From Gammaproteobacteria bacterium (GTDB lineage Bacteria > Pseudomonadota > Gammaproteobacteria > Pseudomonadales > Azotimanducaceae): a stretch of DNA of 64,000 nt. The stretch is from the NCBI GenBank assembly GCA_026707045.1, contig JAPOXO010000138.1:1-64000 (forward strand), in the 5' to 3' direction. A model generated the notes under the pieces. The model was given only the letters and a program-made list of their open reading frames with translations, ran no database searches and was not told where the DNA came from. Shown piece by piece: positions 18,801-27,125 of the stretch (position 1 is the stretch's first letter; every line of letters begins with the position of its first letter). The position numbers and the translations under genes are program-made.

Positions 18801-19075
18801 CCAAAATTCGTCGCCGAGTAGGAGACGCTTGGAGTGTTCATTTGAATGTCCGAAGGATTAATGATCTGTTGGTCTTCGAGCATAGACTCTGTAAACGCAC
18901 TGACAGAAAGAGGAACATCTTGGATGTTCTCTGTTTTGCGTTGTGCTGTAACGACCACTTCCTCTATGTCCTCATCGTCGGATGCGGACTCGTCTTGTGC
19001 CGATACGCCCACCGGCACCCACAGAATGCCAAGCGAAACGAGGAGAAGCGCAGATTGCTTAAGGACTTTGATCAT
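15896..19075 (-). CDS. TonB-dependent outer-membrane receptor 1
   Basis: A 22-strand beta-barrel receptor that imports a bound ligand using TonB energy. ATG at 19073-19075 opens MIKVLKQSALLLVSLGILW, a signal peptide ending at VSAQ; an upstream GTG at 19087 is possible. The mature start has EEVVVTAQRKTENIQDVPLS, typical of the gammaproteobacterial and sphingomonad type that imports large organic molecules. Plug-domain motifs VEILRGPQGTLFGKNATGG and INFVTRKP are clear, and the barrel ends with an aromatic-rich strand. At about 1059 residues it is long; a low-similarity stretch rich in hydrophobic segments (around residues 580-700) looks like an enlarged extracellular loop. The ligand is unknown. 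The gene faces the enoyl-CoA hydratase and lies near acyl-CoA genes, so its ligand may feed this cluster. Confidence 0.93.
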   Translation of the reverse strand: MIKVLKQSALLLVSLGILWVPVGVSAQDESASDDEDIEEVVVTAQRKTENIQDVPLSVSAFTESMLEDQQIINPSDIQMNTPSVSYSATNFGGFSFSVRGIGSLVVGSAAEPGVSAHLNEIPVPRNLNTMEFFDLERVEILRGPQGTLFGKNATGGAINFVTRKPEFDKFDGFAAYEFGTDAHSRFIGMFNMPIQDGVAARFAFMSLERDGYTENLADGLQLWNVDDDIDGRDQYSVRFTLSVQATEHTLARFTYSMFEEDSDRARITNQICERNNMPTTGCTPNGFGFETPHLGATTGGIFGGAVGAIPIGVSGDPDEGFVNYRFPRPDNVGFRAVHTDFEPVFEESGETYSIALYHQWQDFSFDFLGAISNSEYKSNQDYIIDVGATLGPTALNPLGYWPTSRPSGGPGEDWAQDSECRINGGTAGVLGGCILSQVDGTRIFTYDQSDGYGEYWVGEFKVRSELDGDMNFLAGFSSYGRERITDYYVLSNTLDLVSIYGAPLLGLPPLYPGYFLNSAAPGGEPGRTDQGSSVFGEVYYTLSDDMNLTVGLRYNEDEKETNDTSVLFNAINHLAIIQYNVYPGIVAFVADALGVPPEFIPLQLALGAAYQLGLLDPNHLINVNAGSGIFWSRTLNLLLGPFASGLPEVELARYYGVTQEEIDAALLTPAYSPERVAISNSVPIVPQFGEARALTNSPSESSWTALTGRAALDYKVNEDILVYASISTGYKPGGLNAAIPTQFQDTSSFTFDREDIFALEVGTKSYLADRTVKLNGSFFTYRYNSLQVTRIKNNSAIQDNIDANIWGLDLEGWYRPPTIPNLSINYAYGFLNTAVDGTSSLDPINRTAGDSNWVLLNNIDAGALTGVNYIARKDQITQAVIDLALATPGATADIRNGLSPVSVSYPDNEFGVSIPAYFSRSFLAAVGVETSDGLLSDLDGNELPNSPAHTMKVGLDYAIPVNFMEGTVVLRWDMYWQSESFSREFNTPGDRIDAWTQHNLSALFTSGDDKMSVRAWIRNVADKDNVTGMYLTSDTSGFFRNYFLTEPQIMGLSIRYSMN

Positions 19076-19303
19076 AGATCTGACCACCCATTTCCGTAAC
19101 TATGTTGCTTTGCGATATGCACTGCCTCCAGAGCACACGCGGAACTCGATTCAAATGTTATCAAAGAGAATGCGATTAATACGGAATTCGGTAGTTCCGA
19201 TGGCTAGCCCGTTTCAATGTCAATCCACGAACCAAAGCCCATGGATCCAATGTTGGCACATGCGCCTTAGGTTGAATGGCGAAGCGCTATTCAGTTAGGT
19301 CAC

Positions 19304-19591
19304 TTAAACCAGCTTGTCAGAGGGATGAGGAAATCGCGACACCAATGGAAGCACCTGGGGCACATAGATGTTTTTGAAGGCATGCATTTCGCGGTGCGCG
19401 TCGAGATGAGCCTGATCGCGCCAACGCTCGATTAAGAAAAATTGTTGGCGATCGGTTTGTGATTGGTAAACCTCAAAGCGCTCGCATCCTGCCTCCTTGA
19501 GAGATAGAGCTCCGCATTCCTCAAGGAGATTCTTGACAGTTTCCACGTCTTCCGAATTGGTGACGTTCAAAAGGACGTTGTTGTAGATCAT
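19304..19591 (-). CDS. Antibiotic biosynthesis monooxygenase (ABM) domain protein
   Basis: A 95-residue dimeric alpha/beta-barrel protein of the ABM / YgiN-like group. MIYNNVLLNV at the start, the ERFEVYQSQTD strand and FFLIERWRDQAHLDAHREM helix match the family, in which some members oxidise quinols or polycyclic phenols without cofactor and others degrade haem or have no known activity. It lies 36 bases after the acyl-CoA dehydrogenase gene on the same strand and is probably co-transcribed with it. The function here is unassigned. Confidence 0.82.
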   Translation of the reverse strand: MIYNNVLLNVTNSEDVETVKNLLEECGALSLKEAGCERFEVYQSQTDRQQFFLIERWRDQAHLDAHREMHAFKNIYVPQVLPLVSRFPHPSDKLV

Positions 19592-19627
19592 TCAAGGCTC
19601 CACTTCGTTAATCGACGGTTGCGGTTC

Positions 19628-20848
19628 CTATAAAGGCAAATCTCCTGTCGCGTGGTTTACAGACCCAGTTTCGTTGTAGGAACGCATGACCATGTCGGCG
19701 ATTCGCATCAGATGCACTTCATCTGATCCATCGGCGATCCGCGACCAGCGTGCACTGATCAGCATTTGAGCAAGTGGAGAGTCGTTTGAGTAGCCCAGTG
19801 CGCCATGAACTTGTAGCGCTCTATCTGTGACTTTCCAGAGCGTATTGGCTACGTGGTGCTTCGCCATCGAAACTTCAGCTCTAAAGTCCATACCGTTTTC
19901 AATCTTGTATGCGCAATGCAAGACCATCAGTTTTGAGGCGTACAGGTCAATAGCACTTTCGGACATCATCCATTGAATTCCCTGTTTGTCTGAAAGCAGC
20001 GATCCGTGTGCGTACCGTTTTTGGGCTCGATCGATCAGCAGCTCGAGAGCTTGTTCAATCTGCCCGATCCAACGCATGCAATGTGCCAGCCTAGCTGGTC
20101 CCAAACGAACTTGACCCAGTTTGTGGCCGCCTCCACGCTCCCCCAGCATATTTTCTTTGGGTACACGAACGTTGTTGTATCGGATTTCAGCATGTCCGCC
20201 ACCGCCTCCCATCGTGCGTATGTCCCGCACCATGTCAAATCCGGGCGAGTCCGTAGGCACAATGAAAGCACTGTTGCGAGCCTGTGCGATTTCCGCATCG
20301 GGATCGGTTCGTGCGATGACAATGGCGAACTTTGCCCCATGGGCTCCAGACGTGAACCACTTGTGCCCGTTGATCACCCATTCATCGCCTTCCTCTACAG
20401 CTTGGGTTTTGATCTGTGTTGGATCGGAGCCTGCCGTATCCGGCTCGGTCATGGAGAAGCAAGAACGCATCGTGCCCTCGATCAATGGACGCAGCCATTT
20501 CTCCTTCTGCTCGTCGGTCCCAAAGTGAAGCAGCGTGTGCATGTTGCCTTCGTCCGGAGCTTGACAATTAATGATGTAGGGTCCGTTGGGGTACTTGACT
20601 GCTTCTGCCGACATGGCTGCAACAGCCGTAATTCCGAGTCCCATACCGCCCCAATCTTCGGGCATGTGGGGACACCACAATCCATGTTCCTTTGCGACTT
20701 CCCGAAGTCCCTTCACGGCACTCCAGTAGTCCTCACCACCATCTCGTCGCGTGTCTTCCATTCTGGGCCGGACTGTTTCCTCAAAGAAATTTCGGGCGAG
20801 GAGCCGAGCGTCTTCCACGTCAGGTGGATAAGTGAAATCAATTGCCAT
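19628..20848 (-). CDS. Acyl-CoA dehydrogenase (ACAD10/11-like)
   Basis: FAD-dependent dehydrogenase that introduces a 2,3-double bond into an acyl-CoA; 406 residues. The start is ATG at 20846-20848 (MAIDFTYPPDVEDARLLARN). Typical motifs are CFSMTEPDTAGSDPTQI, VINGHKWFTSGA, QVHGALGYSNDSPLAQM and the C-terminal RIADGSDEVHLMRIA; this last segment resembles the ACAD10/11 clade, some of which act on hydroxy-acyl or branched substrates. The gene is divergent from the acyl-CoA carboxylase (198-base gap) and is followed by the ABM gene. An electron-transfer flavoprotein must be supplied from elsewhere. Confidence 0.92.
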   Translation of the reverse strand: MAIDFTYPPDVEDARLLARNFFEETVRPRMEDTRRDGGEDYWSAVKGLREVAKEHGLWCPHMPEDWGGMGLGITAVAAMSAEAVKYPNGPYIINCQAPDEGNMHTLLHFGTDEQKEKWLRPLIEGTMRSCFSMTEPDTAGSDPTQIKTQAVEEGDEWVINGHKWFTSGAHGAKFAIVIARTDPDAEIAQARNSAFIVPTDSPGFDMVRDIRTMGGGGGHAEIRYNNVRVPKENMLGERGGGHKLGQVRLGPARLAHCMRWIGQIEQALELLIDRAQKRYAHGSLLSDKQGIQWMMSESAIDLYASKLMVLHCAYKIENGMDFRAEVSMAKHHVANTLWKVTDRALQVHGALGYSNDSPLAQMLISARWSRIADGSDEVHLMRIADMVMRSYNETGSVNHATGDLPL

Positions 20849-21046
20849 GGCGAATCCAATTCAAGAATTTTGCAGTTAAAGCATACATTGAGAGCGCAAT
20901 CTCGCATGGCGAACTCTAAATTGAGCACCATTCATTGAGGTCTATTCGCATTTGTGCTGAATTCAGAGGAAGCAGACAATCAACTGAATTTGCGCACGCA
21001 TATTCGATAGTATTGCGCACACCAACGGAGACCCGTGTAACGAGTC
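20849..21046. promoter_or_regulatory. Divergent regulatory region with a TTGCGCAC direct repeat
   Basis: This 198-base gap separates the minus-strand acyl-CoA dehydrogenase and the plus-strand acyl-CoA carboxylase, so it must hold both promoters. TTGCGCAC occurs at 20990-20997 and 21013-21020, a 23-base repeat step close to two helical turns, just before the carboxylase start. It could be a binding site for a regulator of both genes. Confidence 0.3.
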
Positions 21047-24000
21047 ATGTCGAGAACCGCACCCATACGGAAGTTGCTTATCGCAAACCGCGGCGAGATT
21101 GCTGTTCGAGTTCATCGCACAGCCATGGAAATGGGAATACCTACTGTCGGCGTCTGTCCCGCGGACGACCGGTCCTCGCTTCACGTATTCACAACCGACG
21201 AGAGCGCGGAGCTTTCGGGTGCTGGACCAGCTGCGTATTTGGACTCGGAACAGACGATTGAAATCGCCAAAGAAAAAGGTTGCGACGCAATTCATCCAGG
21301 ATATGGATTTCTTGCCGAAAACGCTGAGTTTGCATCTGCTTGCGAAAAATCCGGTTTGGTTTTTGTGGGTCCAACTGCAAACTCGTTGAGGTTGTTTGGC
21401 GATAAATTGCAGGCACGGGAACTCGCGGTCAAGTCAGGAATTCCTGTTTTGCCAGCTTCTAAATGGATCAAAAACCTGCATGAGGCAATTGAATTCTTTA
21501 ATGGACTCCCGTCGGGTTTGGTGATGGTTCTCAAGGCGATTGCGGGCGGTGGTGGACGCGGGATGCGAGTCGTATCAAAAGTCGATGAGATCGAGCAGGC
21601 GGTTGCTAGAGGCGAGGCTGAAGCATTGGCTTCGTTTGGGTCTGACAAACTGTTTGCCGAACAGTACTTGCCCGATGCTCTACACATTGAGATCCAGATA
21701 TTGGCCGACCGTCATGGAGACGTATCACAGATCGGAGAGCGAGATTGCAGCATTCAACGACGCCACCAGAAAATTGTAGAGATTGCTCCCTCTCCTCAGC
21801 TGTCCGAAGGACTGAGGAAGAAAATCCAGAATGCTGCCGTGGCGATTGCAAAGGCCGCGGGATACGATCACATTGGGACGTTTGAGTTCTTGGTCGACGG
21901 CACGGACTTGGGAGACGACTCGCCGTTCTACTTTATCGAGGCCAATCCCCGAATCCAAGTCGAACACACAGTGACTGAGGAAGTGACCGGCGTGGACTTG
22001 GTACGGACTCAGTTGCTCATCGCATCTGGCGCGACGCTTCAAAGTTTAGGTCTCGATCAAAGCAATGCGCCAGAAGGACGCGGTTGTGCGATGCAATTGC
22101 GGATCAATCTAGAAAGAATGCAGGAAGATGGAGTCGCAATTCCCCGCAGTGGAACGATTTCGGAGTTCGAGCCCGCTGTTGGACCTGGAGTTCGAGTGGA
22201 TACCTACGGATACGAAGGCTATGCCACCAGCAGTCTTTACGACTCCCTCATCGGGAAGCTAATTGTTCATTCAGGCGAACCGCAGTTCGACTACTTGGTT
22301 CGTCGGGCGCATCGTGCCCTAGGAGAGTTTTGCATATCGGGCGTGGAGACAAATTTGGACTTTCTCGCCAATATTTTGGAGCACCCGGATGTCGTGGCGG
22401 GCAACATGCGAACTCGATTCATTGGGGAAAACATCGCCGACCTCGTCAAGTCAAGGGAACCAAATCCAAGGATTGGTGATTCTCAAAAAACTGAACTGGC
22501 CGGTACCAAAGTTGATGCAGATGACCCTCTCGCAGTATTGACCGAAGGACGCAGGCAACGAGAACAGGAGCGAGGCGAGAAGGAACCTGAGATTGTCTTT
22601 CCCGAGGGTATGGTGCCTGTCCGAGCTGCCATGCAATCGACGATTTTGTCGCTTTCAACTTCCGTGGGTGGAGAAGTCGTAAAAGGGCAGGAGGTCATAC
22701 TCCTCAACGCGATGAAGATGGAGCACGTTGTCAGGGCACCAGTAAGCGGGCTTGTTTCTGAAATTCGAATCTCCGAAGGAGATGCCGTGCCGGAGGATAC
22801 CGTGTTGCTTGTCGTGCGTGAAGCGCAAGTTGAAGCTCAGCTTGAGACGATTGAAGATACCAGGGACTTGGATGTACTTAGGCCAGATTTGGCTGAAGTT
22901 GTGAGGAGACGCTCGATCACAACCGATGACTCTCGCACCAGACAAACCGAGAAGCGCCATGGGCAAGGTGGAAGAACAGCACGCGAAAACATTTACGATC
23001 TTGCCGACGAAGGGACCTTTGTCCAATACGGTTCGCTCGCCGTCGGGCAAGGTCTGCACGGAACGATTGACGAACTGCTTGATTACGCCCCATCGGATGG
23101 ACTCGTGATGGGGCTGGGGCACGTCAATGGCGACAAGTTCGAAGAGTCGCGTTCACGTTGTGTATTGATGTCCTATGACTACTCGGTTCTCGCGGGGTCA
23201 CAAGGCGGAATGAATCACAAGATGATGGACCGCATGTTTCAGACTGCTGAAAAGCTTCGTTCGCCCCTAGTGTTGTTTACAGAAGGTGGCGGTGGCAGGG
23301 CTGGAGGAGGAAGCCGTGCTGCAAGACCGGGACGAGGTGGTTCTCGTGCCATCACTGGCGGAGGTGGTCTCAACACTCCGTCATGGACCCTTCTGAGCAA
23401 GTTACATGGCCGAGTGCCGGTAGTTGGCGTGAACGCAGGGTTTTGTTTTGCGGGTAACGCCGTGTTGCTAGGATGCTGCGACATCATCATTGCCACGGCC
23501 AACTCCAGTATTGGAATTGGTGGTCCCGCGATGATCGAAGGGGGAGGATTGGGCGTGTACAGTCCTGAAGCAGTGCGACTAATGTCAGTTCAAATTCCAA
23601 GCGGCGTTGTCGATATTGCCGTCGAAGACGAACACGAGGCGGTTGCGGCAACCAAGAAATATCTGAGCTATTTTCAAGGTGCGTTGGATAGTTGGGAGGC
23701 TAACGACCAACGGCTGCTTCGGCACGTGATACCCGAGAACCGGCTTAGGGTTTATGACATAAGAGAGCTCATTCGAATTCTTGCCGACAAGGATTCCGTA
23801 CTTGAGCTTCGACCGAAGTTTGGAACAGCAATGGTTACGTCGTTCATTCGTATTGAAGGCCGATCGGTGGGCGTGATAGCATACTATCCTGCTGTGATAT
23901 CGGGTGCGATCGATAGCCCTGCCGCTGACAAGGCAGCTCGGTTCATGAAGATGTGCGATGCATTTCAGATTCCGTTGTTGCTTCTCTGCGATTGTCCCGG

Positions 24001-24466
24001 GATCATGGTGGGGCCGGAAGTGGAGAAGACAGGCTTAGTCCGTCACTCGGCACGAATGTTTGTGATTGGAGCAAACATTCGAGTTCCAACATACATGGTC
24101 ATCCTGCGAAAGTCGTATGGATTGGGAGGACAGGCCATGGGAGGCGGAAACCACCGGTTACCTGCGTTTGTCGTGGCATGGCCCACGAGCGAATTTGGAG
24201 GAATGGGTTTAGAGGGACAGGTCAAACTGGGTCAGCGAGCGAGACTTGAAGCCATTTCAGATCTGAAGGAAAGAACCGAAGCTTATGAGAGCATGGTTAA
24301 AGCTGCGTACGATCGAGGCAAGGGACTAAATGCTGGCCATGTATTTGAAGTGGACGACGTAATCGATCCAGCCGACACGCGGAAATGGGTCATGGCAGGA
24401 ATGAAGGCAGGTGCTCCGCTGGTTTCTGAACAACAGTATCGAACTCCCCTTATTGATGTGTGGTAG
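21047..24466 (+). CDS. Single-chain biotin-dependent acyl-CoA carboxylase
   Basis: One 1139-residue polypeptide containing a whole acyl-CoA carboxylase. Biotin carboxylase is N-terminal (KLLIANRGEIAVRVHRTAM at the start; ATP-grasp AIAGGGGRGMRVV; ISEGD-like joint to about residue 450). A short linker leads to the biotin carrier domain with AMKMEH, biotinyl Lys557. The carboxyltransferase domain fills about 640-1139 (GQGGRTARENI, YDYSVLAGSQGGMNHKMMDR, PLLLLCDCPGIMVGPEVEKTG). The fused order resembles the long-chain acyl-CoA carboxylases described from mycobacteria; most bacteria split these into two subunits. A glycine/arginine-rich insert (GGGGRAGGGSRAARPGRGGS) lies around residues 748-775. 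It converts an acyl-CoA and bicarbonate to a carboxyacyl-CoA. It is divergent from an acyl-CoA dehydrogenase, suggesting a shared catabolic route. The start ATG lacks a strong ribosome binding site. Confidence 0.92.
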   Translation: MSRTAPIRKLLIANRGEIAVRVHRTAMEMGIPTVGVCPADDRSSLHVFTTDESAELSGAGPAAYLDSEQTIEIAKEKGCDAIHPGYGFLAENAEFASACEKSGLVFVGPTANSLRLFGDKLQARELAVKSGIPVLPASKWIKNLHEAIEFFNGLPSGLVMVLKAIAGGGGRGMRVVSKVDEIEQAVARGEAEALASFGSDKLFAEQYLPDALHIEIQILADRHGDVSQIGERDCSIQRRHQKIVEIAPSPQLSEGLRKKIQNAAVAIAKAAGYDHIGTFEFLVDGTDLGDDSPFYFIEANPRIQVEHTVTEEVTGVDLVRTQLLIASGATLQSLGLDQSNAPEGRGCAMQLRINLERMQEDGVAIPRSGTISEFEPAVGPGVRVDTYGYEGYATSSLYDSLIGKLIVHSGEPQFDYLVRRAHRALGEFCISGVETNLDFLANILEHPDVVAGNMRTRFIGENIADLVKSREPNPRIGDSQKTELAGTKVDADDPLAVLTEGRRQREQERGEKEPEIVFPEGMVPVRAAMQSTILSLSTSVGGEVVKGQEVILLNAMKMEHVVRAPVSGLVSEIRISEGDAVPEDTVLLVVREAQVEAQLETIEDTRDLDVLRPDLAEVVRRRSITTDDSRTRQTEKRHGQGGRTARENIYDLADEGTFVQYGSLAVGQGLHGTIDELLDYAPSDGLVMGLGHVNGDKFEESRSRCVLMSYDYSVLAGSQGGMNHKMMDRMFQTAEKLRSPLVLFTEGGGGRAGGGSRAARPGRGGSRAITGGGGLNTPSWTLLSKLHGRVPVVGVNAGFCFAGNAVLLGCCDIIIATANSSIGIGGPAMIEGGGLGVYSPEAVRLMSVQIPSGVVDIAVEDEHEAVAATKKYLSYFQGALDSWEANDQRLLRHVIPENRLRVYDIRELIRILADKDSVLELRPKFGTAMVTSFIRIEGRSVGVIAYYPAVISGAIDSPAADKAARFMKMCDAFQIPLLLLCDCPGIMVGPEVEKTGLVRHSARMFVIGANIRVPTYMVILRKSYGLGGQAMGGGNHRLPAFVVAWPTSEFGGMGLEGQVKLGQRARLEAISDLKERTEAYESMVKAAYDRGKGLNAGHVFEVDDVIDPADTRKWVMAGMKAGAPLVSEQQYRTPLIDVW

Positions 24467-24580
24467 TTCATTGTTCGAATGTAGCTGAGATTTACGAATT
24501 TTAGCCTGATCGAGATAGTCGACCAACGAAATATAAGACTGCGTCAACTCTTTGACTTCAATGTTAATTGTGACAGAAAA

Positions 24581-24669
24581 AGAGGAGACAAATCAATATA
24601 GGCAAGTCTCTCCTCGGAGAAGTTTAGAGAATGGTTTTAACTAGGGTTTACTCCTTAATGGTCTCCTCT
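24581..24669 (-). repeat. Inverted repeat AGAGGAGAC, possible structured transcript end
   Basis: AGAGGAGAC at 24581-24589 and GTCTCCTCT at 24661-24669 can pair, enclosing about 70 bases. Inside, read on the minus strand, CTCCGAGGAG forms a short second stem. On the minus strand the outer stem is followed by TTTTTCTGTC, like the tail of an intrinsic terminator. It could be the end of a small RNA or of the transcript carrying the small membrane ORF upstream on the same strand. Confidence 0.35.
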
Positions 24670-24813
24670 GAATCGCGTGGAGGTGACCCCGTGTGGGGCG
24701 TGTAGGCATCCAGAACAACAGACATCACAATCCTGATTATGCGGCCCCCTATACATATCCTGGGGATATGGGGTGCGGTCGAACCATTTAATTCAAGGAT
24801 GTCTGGTTGTTCC

Positions 24814-24963
24814 CTAGAGTGCAAGCAATACCCTGATGAAGATGATGAAGAGAAGAACTATCACTACAAATGTCAAAGCGCCCACCCAAATGAATCTCCA
24901 TGCACATTCGAGTACGAGTCTCGTCAGAGATGGCTCACGTTCTTCTGAAGTTTCGGTTTCCAT
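24814..24963 (-). CDS. Possible 49-residue single-pass membrane protein
   Basis: A short minus-strand frame from ATG (CAT at 24961-24963) to TAG (CTA at 24814-24816). The N-terminus is polar and acidic (METETSEEREPSLTRLVLE), followed by one long hydrophobic helix (GALTFVVIVLLFIIFIRVLL) starting near residue 28. This layout is typical of small bacterial membrane proteins. The ribosome binding site is weak (GGATTC, 14-19 bases upstream). A plus-strand frame overlaps it but has no sensible composition. Family unknown. Confidence 0.4.
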   Translation of the reverse strand: METETSEEREPSLTRLVLECAWRFIWVGALTFVVIVLLFIIFIRVLLAL

Positions 24964-25429
24964 GTATTTTTGATTGCATTGAATCCATTTGTGTTATTCA
25001 CAAGGGTGTCGATTAGGCAAAGTTGTGATCATCCACAGTTGCTTTCTGTTCTAGCGTGTCGCCATGAAGGTGAATAGAAGACCGCGTTCAGGTTTTGGCG
25101 CAAACAATCTCCGAGACAATACTGGGTTCCATAGGTGGTTGACCTATGATCAAGCCTTAGACATCTGAGAAGGACTCGTGAGGTACTTGAAATACAGCAT
25201 CCGCTAATGGCGGAAAGAGTCGATGGAACCGAAATTACCTTAGACTGTCCTCATTCTTTCTCTTGCACGTGCAACACCTGTAAGACATTGATTGTTTATC
25301 TGAATTGACTTGAGATTTGTTCACACAGTTCGTAAAGACCATTTGCTTCAACATCATTTTTGAGCATATTGCGTTCGGAACCGGGATGAACAACAAAGCT
25401 CTTTCAATTTGAGCGAAGGCAGATCTACC

Positions 25430-25478
25430 CACCAACATCCCGCATTTAAAGTGTGACATTAAATGCGGGATGTTGGTG
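25430..25478. repeat. Perfect 20-base-pair hairpin
   Basis: The arm CACCAACATCCCGCATTTAA (25430-25449) is perfectly complementary to the arm at 25459-25478, with a 9-base loop. The plus-strand side is followed by CATGCCTTTTAACC, only a weak U-tract. So long a perfect stem is unusual for a terminator; alternatives are a cruciform-type site, a small palindromic repeat element or a regulatory RNA. Confidence 0.8.
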
Positions 25479-25689
25479 CATGCCTTTTAACCGAGTTTCA
25501 AGCTTGTGTCAACAATTTAATGCTCTTCATTTCCCTTGACCCATCAGTTGGTCCTATTTCCGCACTTTTAACCTCCCGAGACTAGTGCCGACTCTGCCGC
25601 ATTATGACCGCTCATTTCCGTAAGTAGATTGCAAGGGGTTAAGATTTCTTTGAGACAGATCTCGGTTTCGAATCAGTTGGAGCCAAAAC

Positions 25690-26889
25690 GTGGAATATCG
25701 GAAAGTTGACGTGGTTCAAGCAATTCTCCTTTTTCCGGTGCTAGTAGGCGTCTTCCTGATCGGATGCACATACCTTCCAATCGCCATGCCTTCACACGCC
25801 GACGAGACTAGGTTTGGTACAGAGTCGAAATTGCAGGTACAAAAGTATCACGAAGATTGGACCATGCAGGCTCAAGTTGCCGGACTTGCTTTCCCCATTC
25901 TCACGGCTAATTCTGATCTTTGCGGAAACAACATTGTTTACGACATTGGCATCCAGTGGGTTGTGTTCAATGACTTTCCAGCTCCTGATCCACGATATGA
26001 AAAGCAACGTCGAGCTGCTACTAGATCCGGTGTACCTCACAACGAACCCGAAATCGGATTGATAGAACGTATTGCAGCCAAGACTCTGGGAATCCTCCAT
26101 AGACCCTATCTGATTGTTGTCGCGCCGGGTTCACCAGCGGATAAGGCTGGCCTGCAACAAGGCGACAGATTGGTTGGAATCAATGGAAAGCCAATTCGCA
26201 AGGATCGTGGATTGCATTTTGACTATGGGTTTGATCCGTACCGTGGAACTCGTCCCTATCGTTGGCATTTCCGCAGCACTCTGAAAAATGCAATGCAAGA
26301 CGGTTCTCCTGTCACGATTCAATATCTACGAGGAGCGGATTATCACAAGACTGAAGTTCAACCCATCAGAAAGTGTGACTTTGATGTCGCGGCACTGGAT
26401 TTCGCTGAGATAGCTTCAACGTCTGAAGACGGAATTCTTCTCGTTTCTAGGGGCTTGTACCAGTCCGCACAATCCGATTTCGATTTGCAGGCATTTATCT
26501 CCCATCGATTGGCCCATGAGTTAATCGGACAGAGAACTGATTCGATGCCTGGGTTGAGGGATGGCTGGACTTTTCCTTGGTTGCGGCTTGTGTACCTCGG
26601 ACTTGGCCGTGGCAACAGTCCTAATTGGGAACATTGGTTTTCTCAGTATTGGACCTCATATTCGCAGGTTGATGAAATCGAAGCAGACTACCTTGCAATG
26701 TATTTGCTGGCACGTGCAGGCATCGACGTGAGCCAATACGCAAGTGTCTGGGCGAGCATACCTAGCTCATCTCCAATGAGAAAGACCCACGCCGTTTTTC
26801 AGGAACGGTTTGAGAGAATGTCTACTACACACCAGGAAATAGCTAAGAAACTTAACGAGGGTATTCCCTTAAATCCAATGTCGAATTGA
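25690..26889 (+). CDS. PDZ-containing M48-like lipoprotein with degenerate zinc motif
   Basis: A 399-residue predicted lipoprotein from GTG 25690. A hydrophobic segment ends in the lipobox FLIGC (Cys near residue 26). A PDZ domain follows (around 135-200; LIVVAPGSPADKAGLQQGDRLVGINGKPI). The C-terminal part resembles M48 metallopeptidases: the third-ligand motif DEIEADYLAMYLLARAGID is clear (EIEAD at 329-333). The expected HExxH reads HRLAH (His272, Arg273, His276) within ISHRLAHELIGQ, so the catalytic Glu is replaced by Arg; shifting the register to HELIG loses the second His. It may be a non-catalytic relative that binds proteins in the envelope. I see no partner gene next to it. Confidence 0.78.
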   Translation: MEYRKVDVVQAILLFPVLVGVFLIGCTYLPIAMPSHADETRFGTESKLQVQKYHEDWTMQAQVAGLAFPILTANSDLCGNNIVYDIGIQWVVFNDFPAPDPRYEKQRRAATRSGVPHNEPEIGLIERIAAKTLGILHRPYLIVVAPGSPADKAGLQQGDRLVGINGKPIRKDRGLHFDYGFDPYRGTRPYRWHFRSTLKNAMQDGSPVTIQYLRGADYHKTEVQPIRKCDFDVAALDFAEIASTSEDGILLVSRGLYQSAQSDFDLQAFISHRLAHELIGQRTDSMPGLRDGWTFPWLRLVYLGLGRGNSPNWEHWFSQYWTSYSQVDEIEADYLAMYLLARAGIDVSQYASVWASIPSSSPMRKTHAVFQERFERMSTTHQEIAKKLNEGIPLNPMSN

Positions 26890-27125
26890 GTGTCTAGTCT
26901 GAGCCGTGAATCAGATGGCAGTCTTTATTTCATCGTACCTCTCAGGGAAAGAGCCCAATATTGATGTGCAAATTCATCAACTGAAGTCTTAGTGGTTGGT
27001 CACGACGAGGAGACGTCACGCGGTGAGTCCAGTGAAAAGCACACATTCTCGAGATAGCAATTGAGCCTCTTTTCGTATTCTAGAGACTGCGAAGGCTTCA
27101 ATCCACGAAGATCTAGAGAACGGAT

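Larger units (their letters stand above)
24467..25689. other. 1.2 kb gene-poor gap with inverted repeats
   Basis: The longest gene-poor stretch of the window. It contains a paired AGAGGAGAC repeat (24581-24669), a possible small membrane ORF (24814-24963, minus), small hairpins CATAGGT/ACCTATG (25130-25148) and TCCGC/GCGGA (25200-25214), and a perfect 20-base-pair hairpin (25430-25478). No tRNA or recognised RNA family was found. The promoter of the M48-like gene should lie at its right end. Confidence 0.5.

Noticed and set aside
24739..24948. 69-codon plus-strand ORF
   Set aside because: Composition is not protein-like and it lies antisense to the small membrane ORF, which has a coherent transmembrane pattern.
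25064..25168. 34-codon plus-strand ORF (MKVNRRPRSGFGANN...)
   Set aside because: No ribosome binding site and no recognisable pattern; too short to support.
25235..25459. 74-codon minus-strand ORF
   Set aside because: Its start lies inside the 20-base-pair hairpin and there is no ribosome binding site or family similarity.
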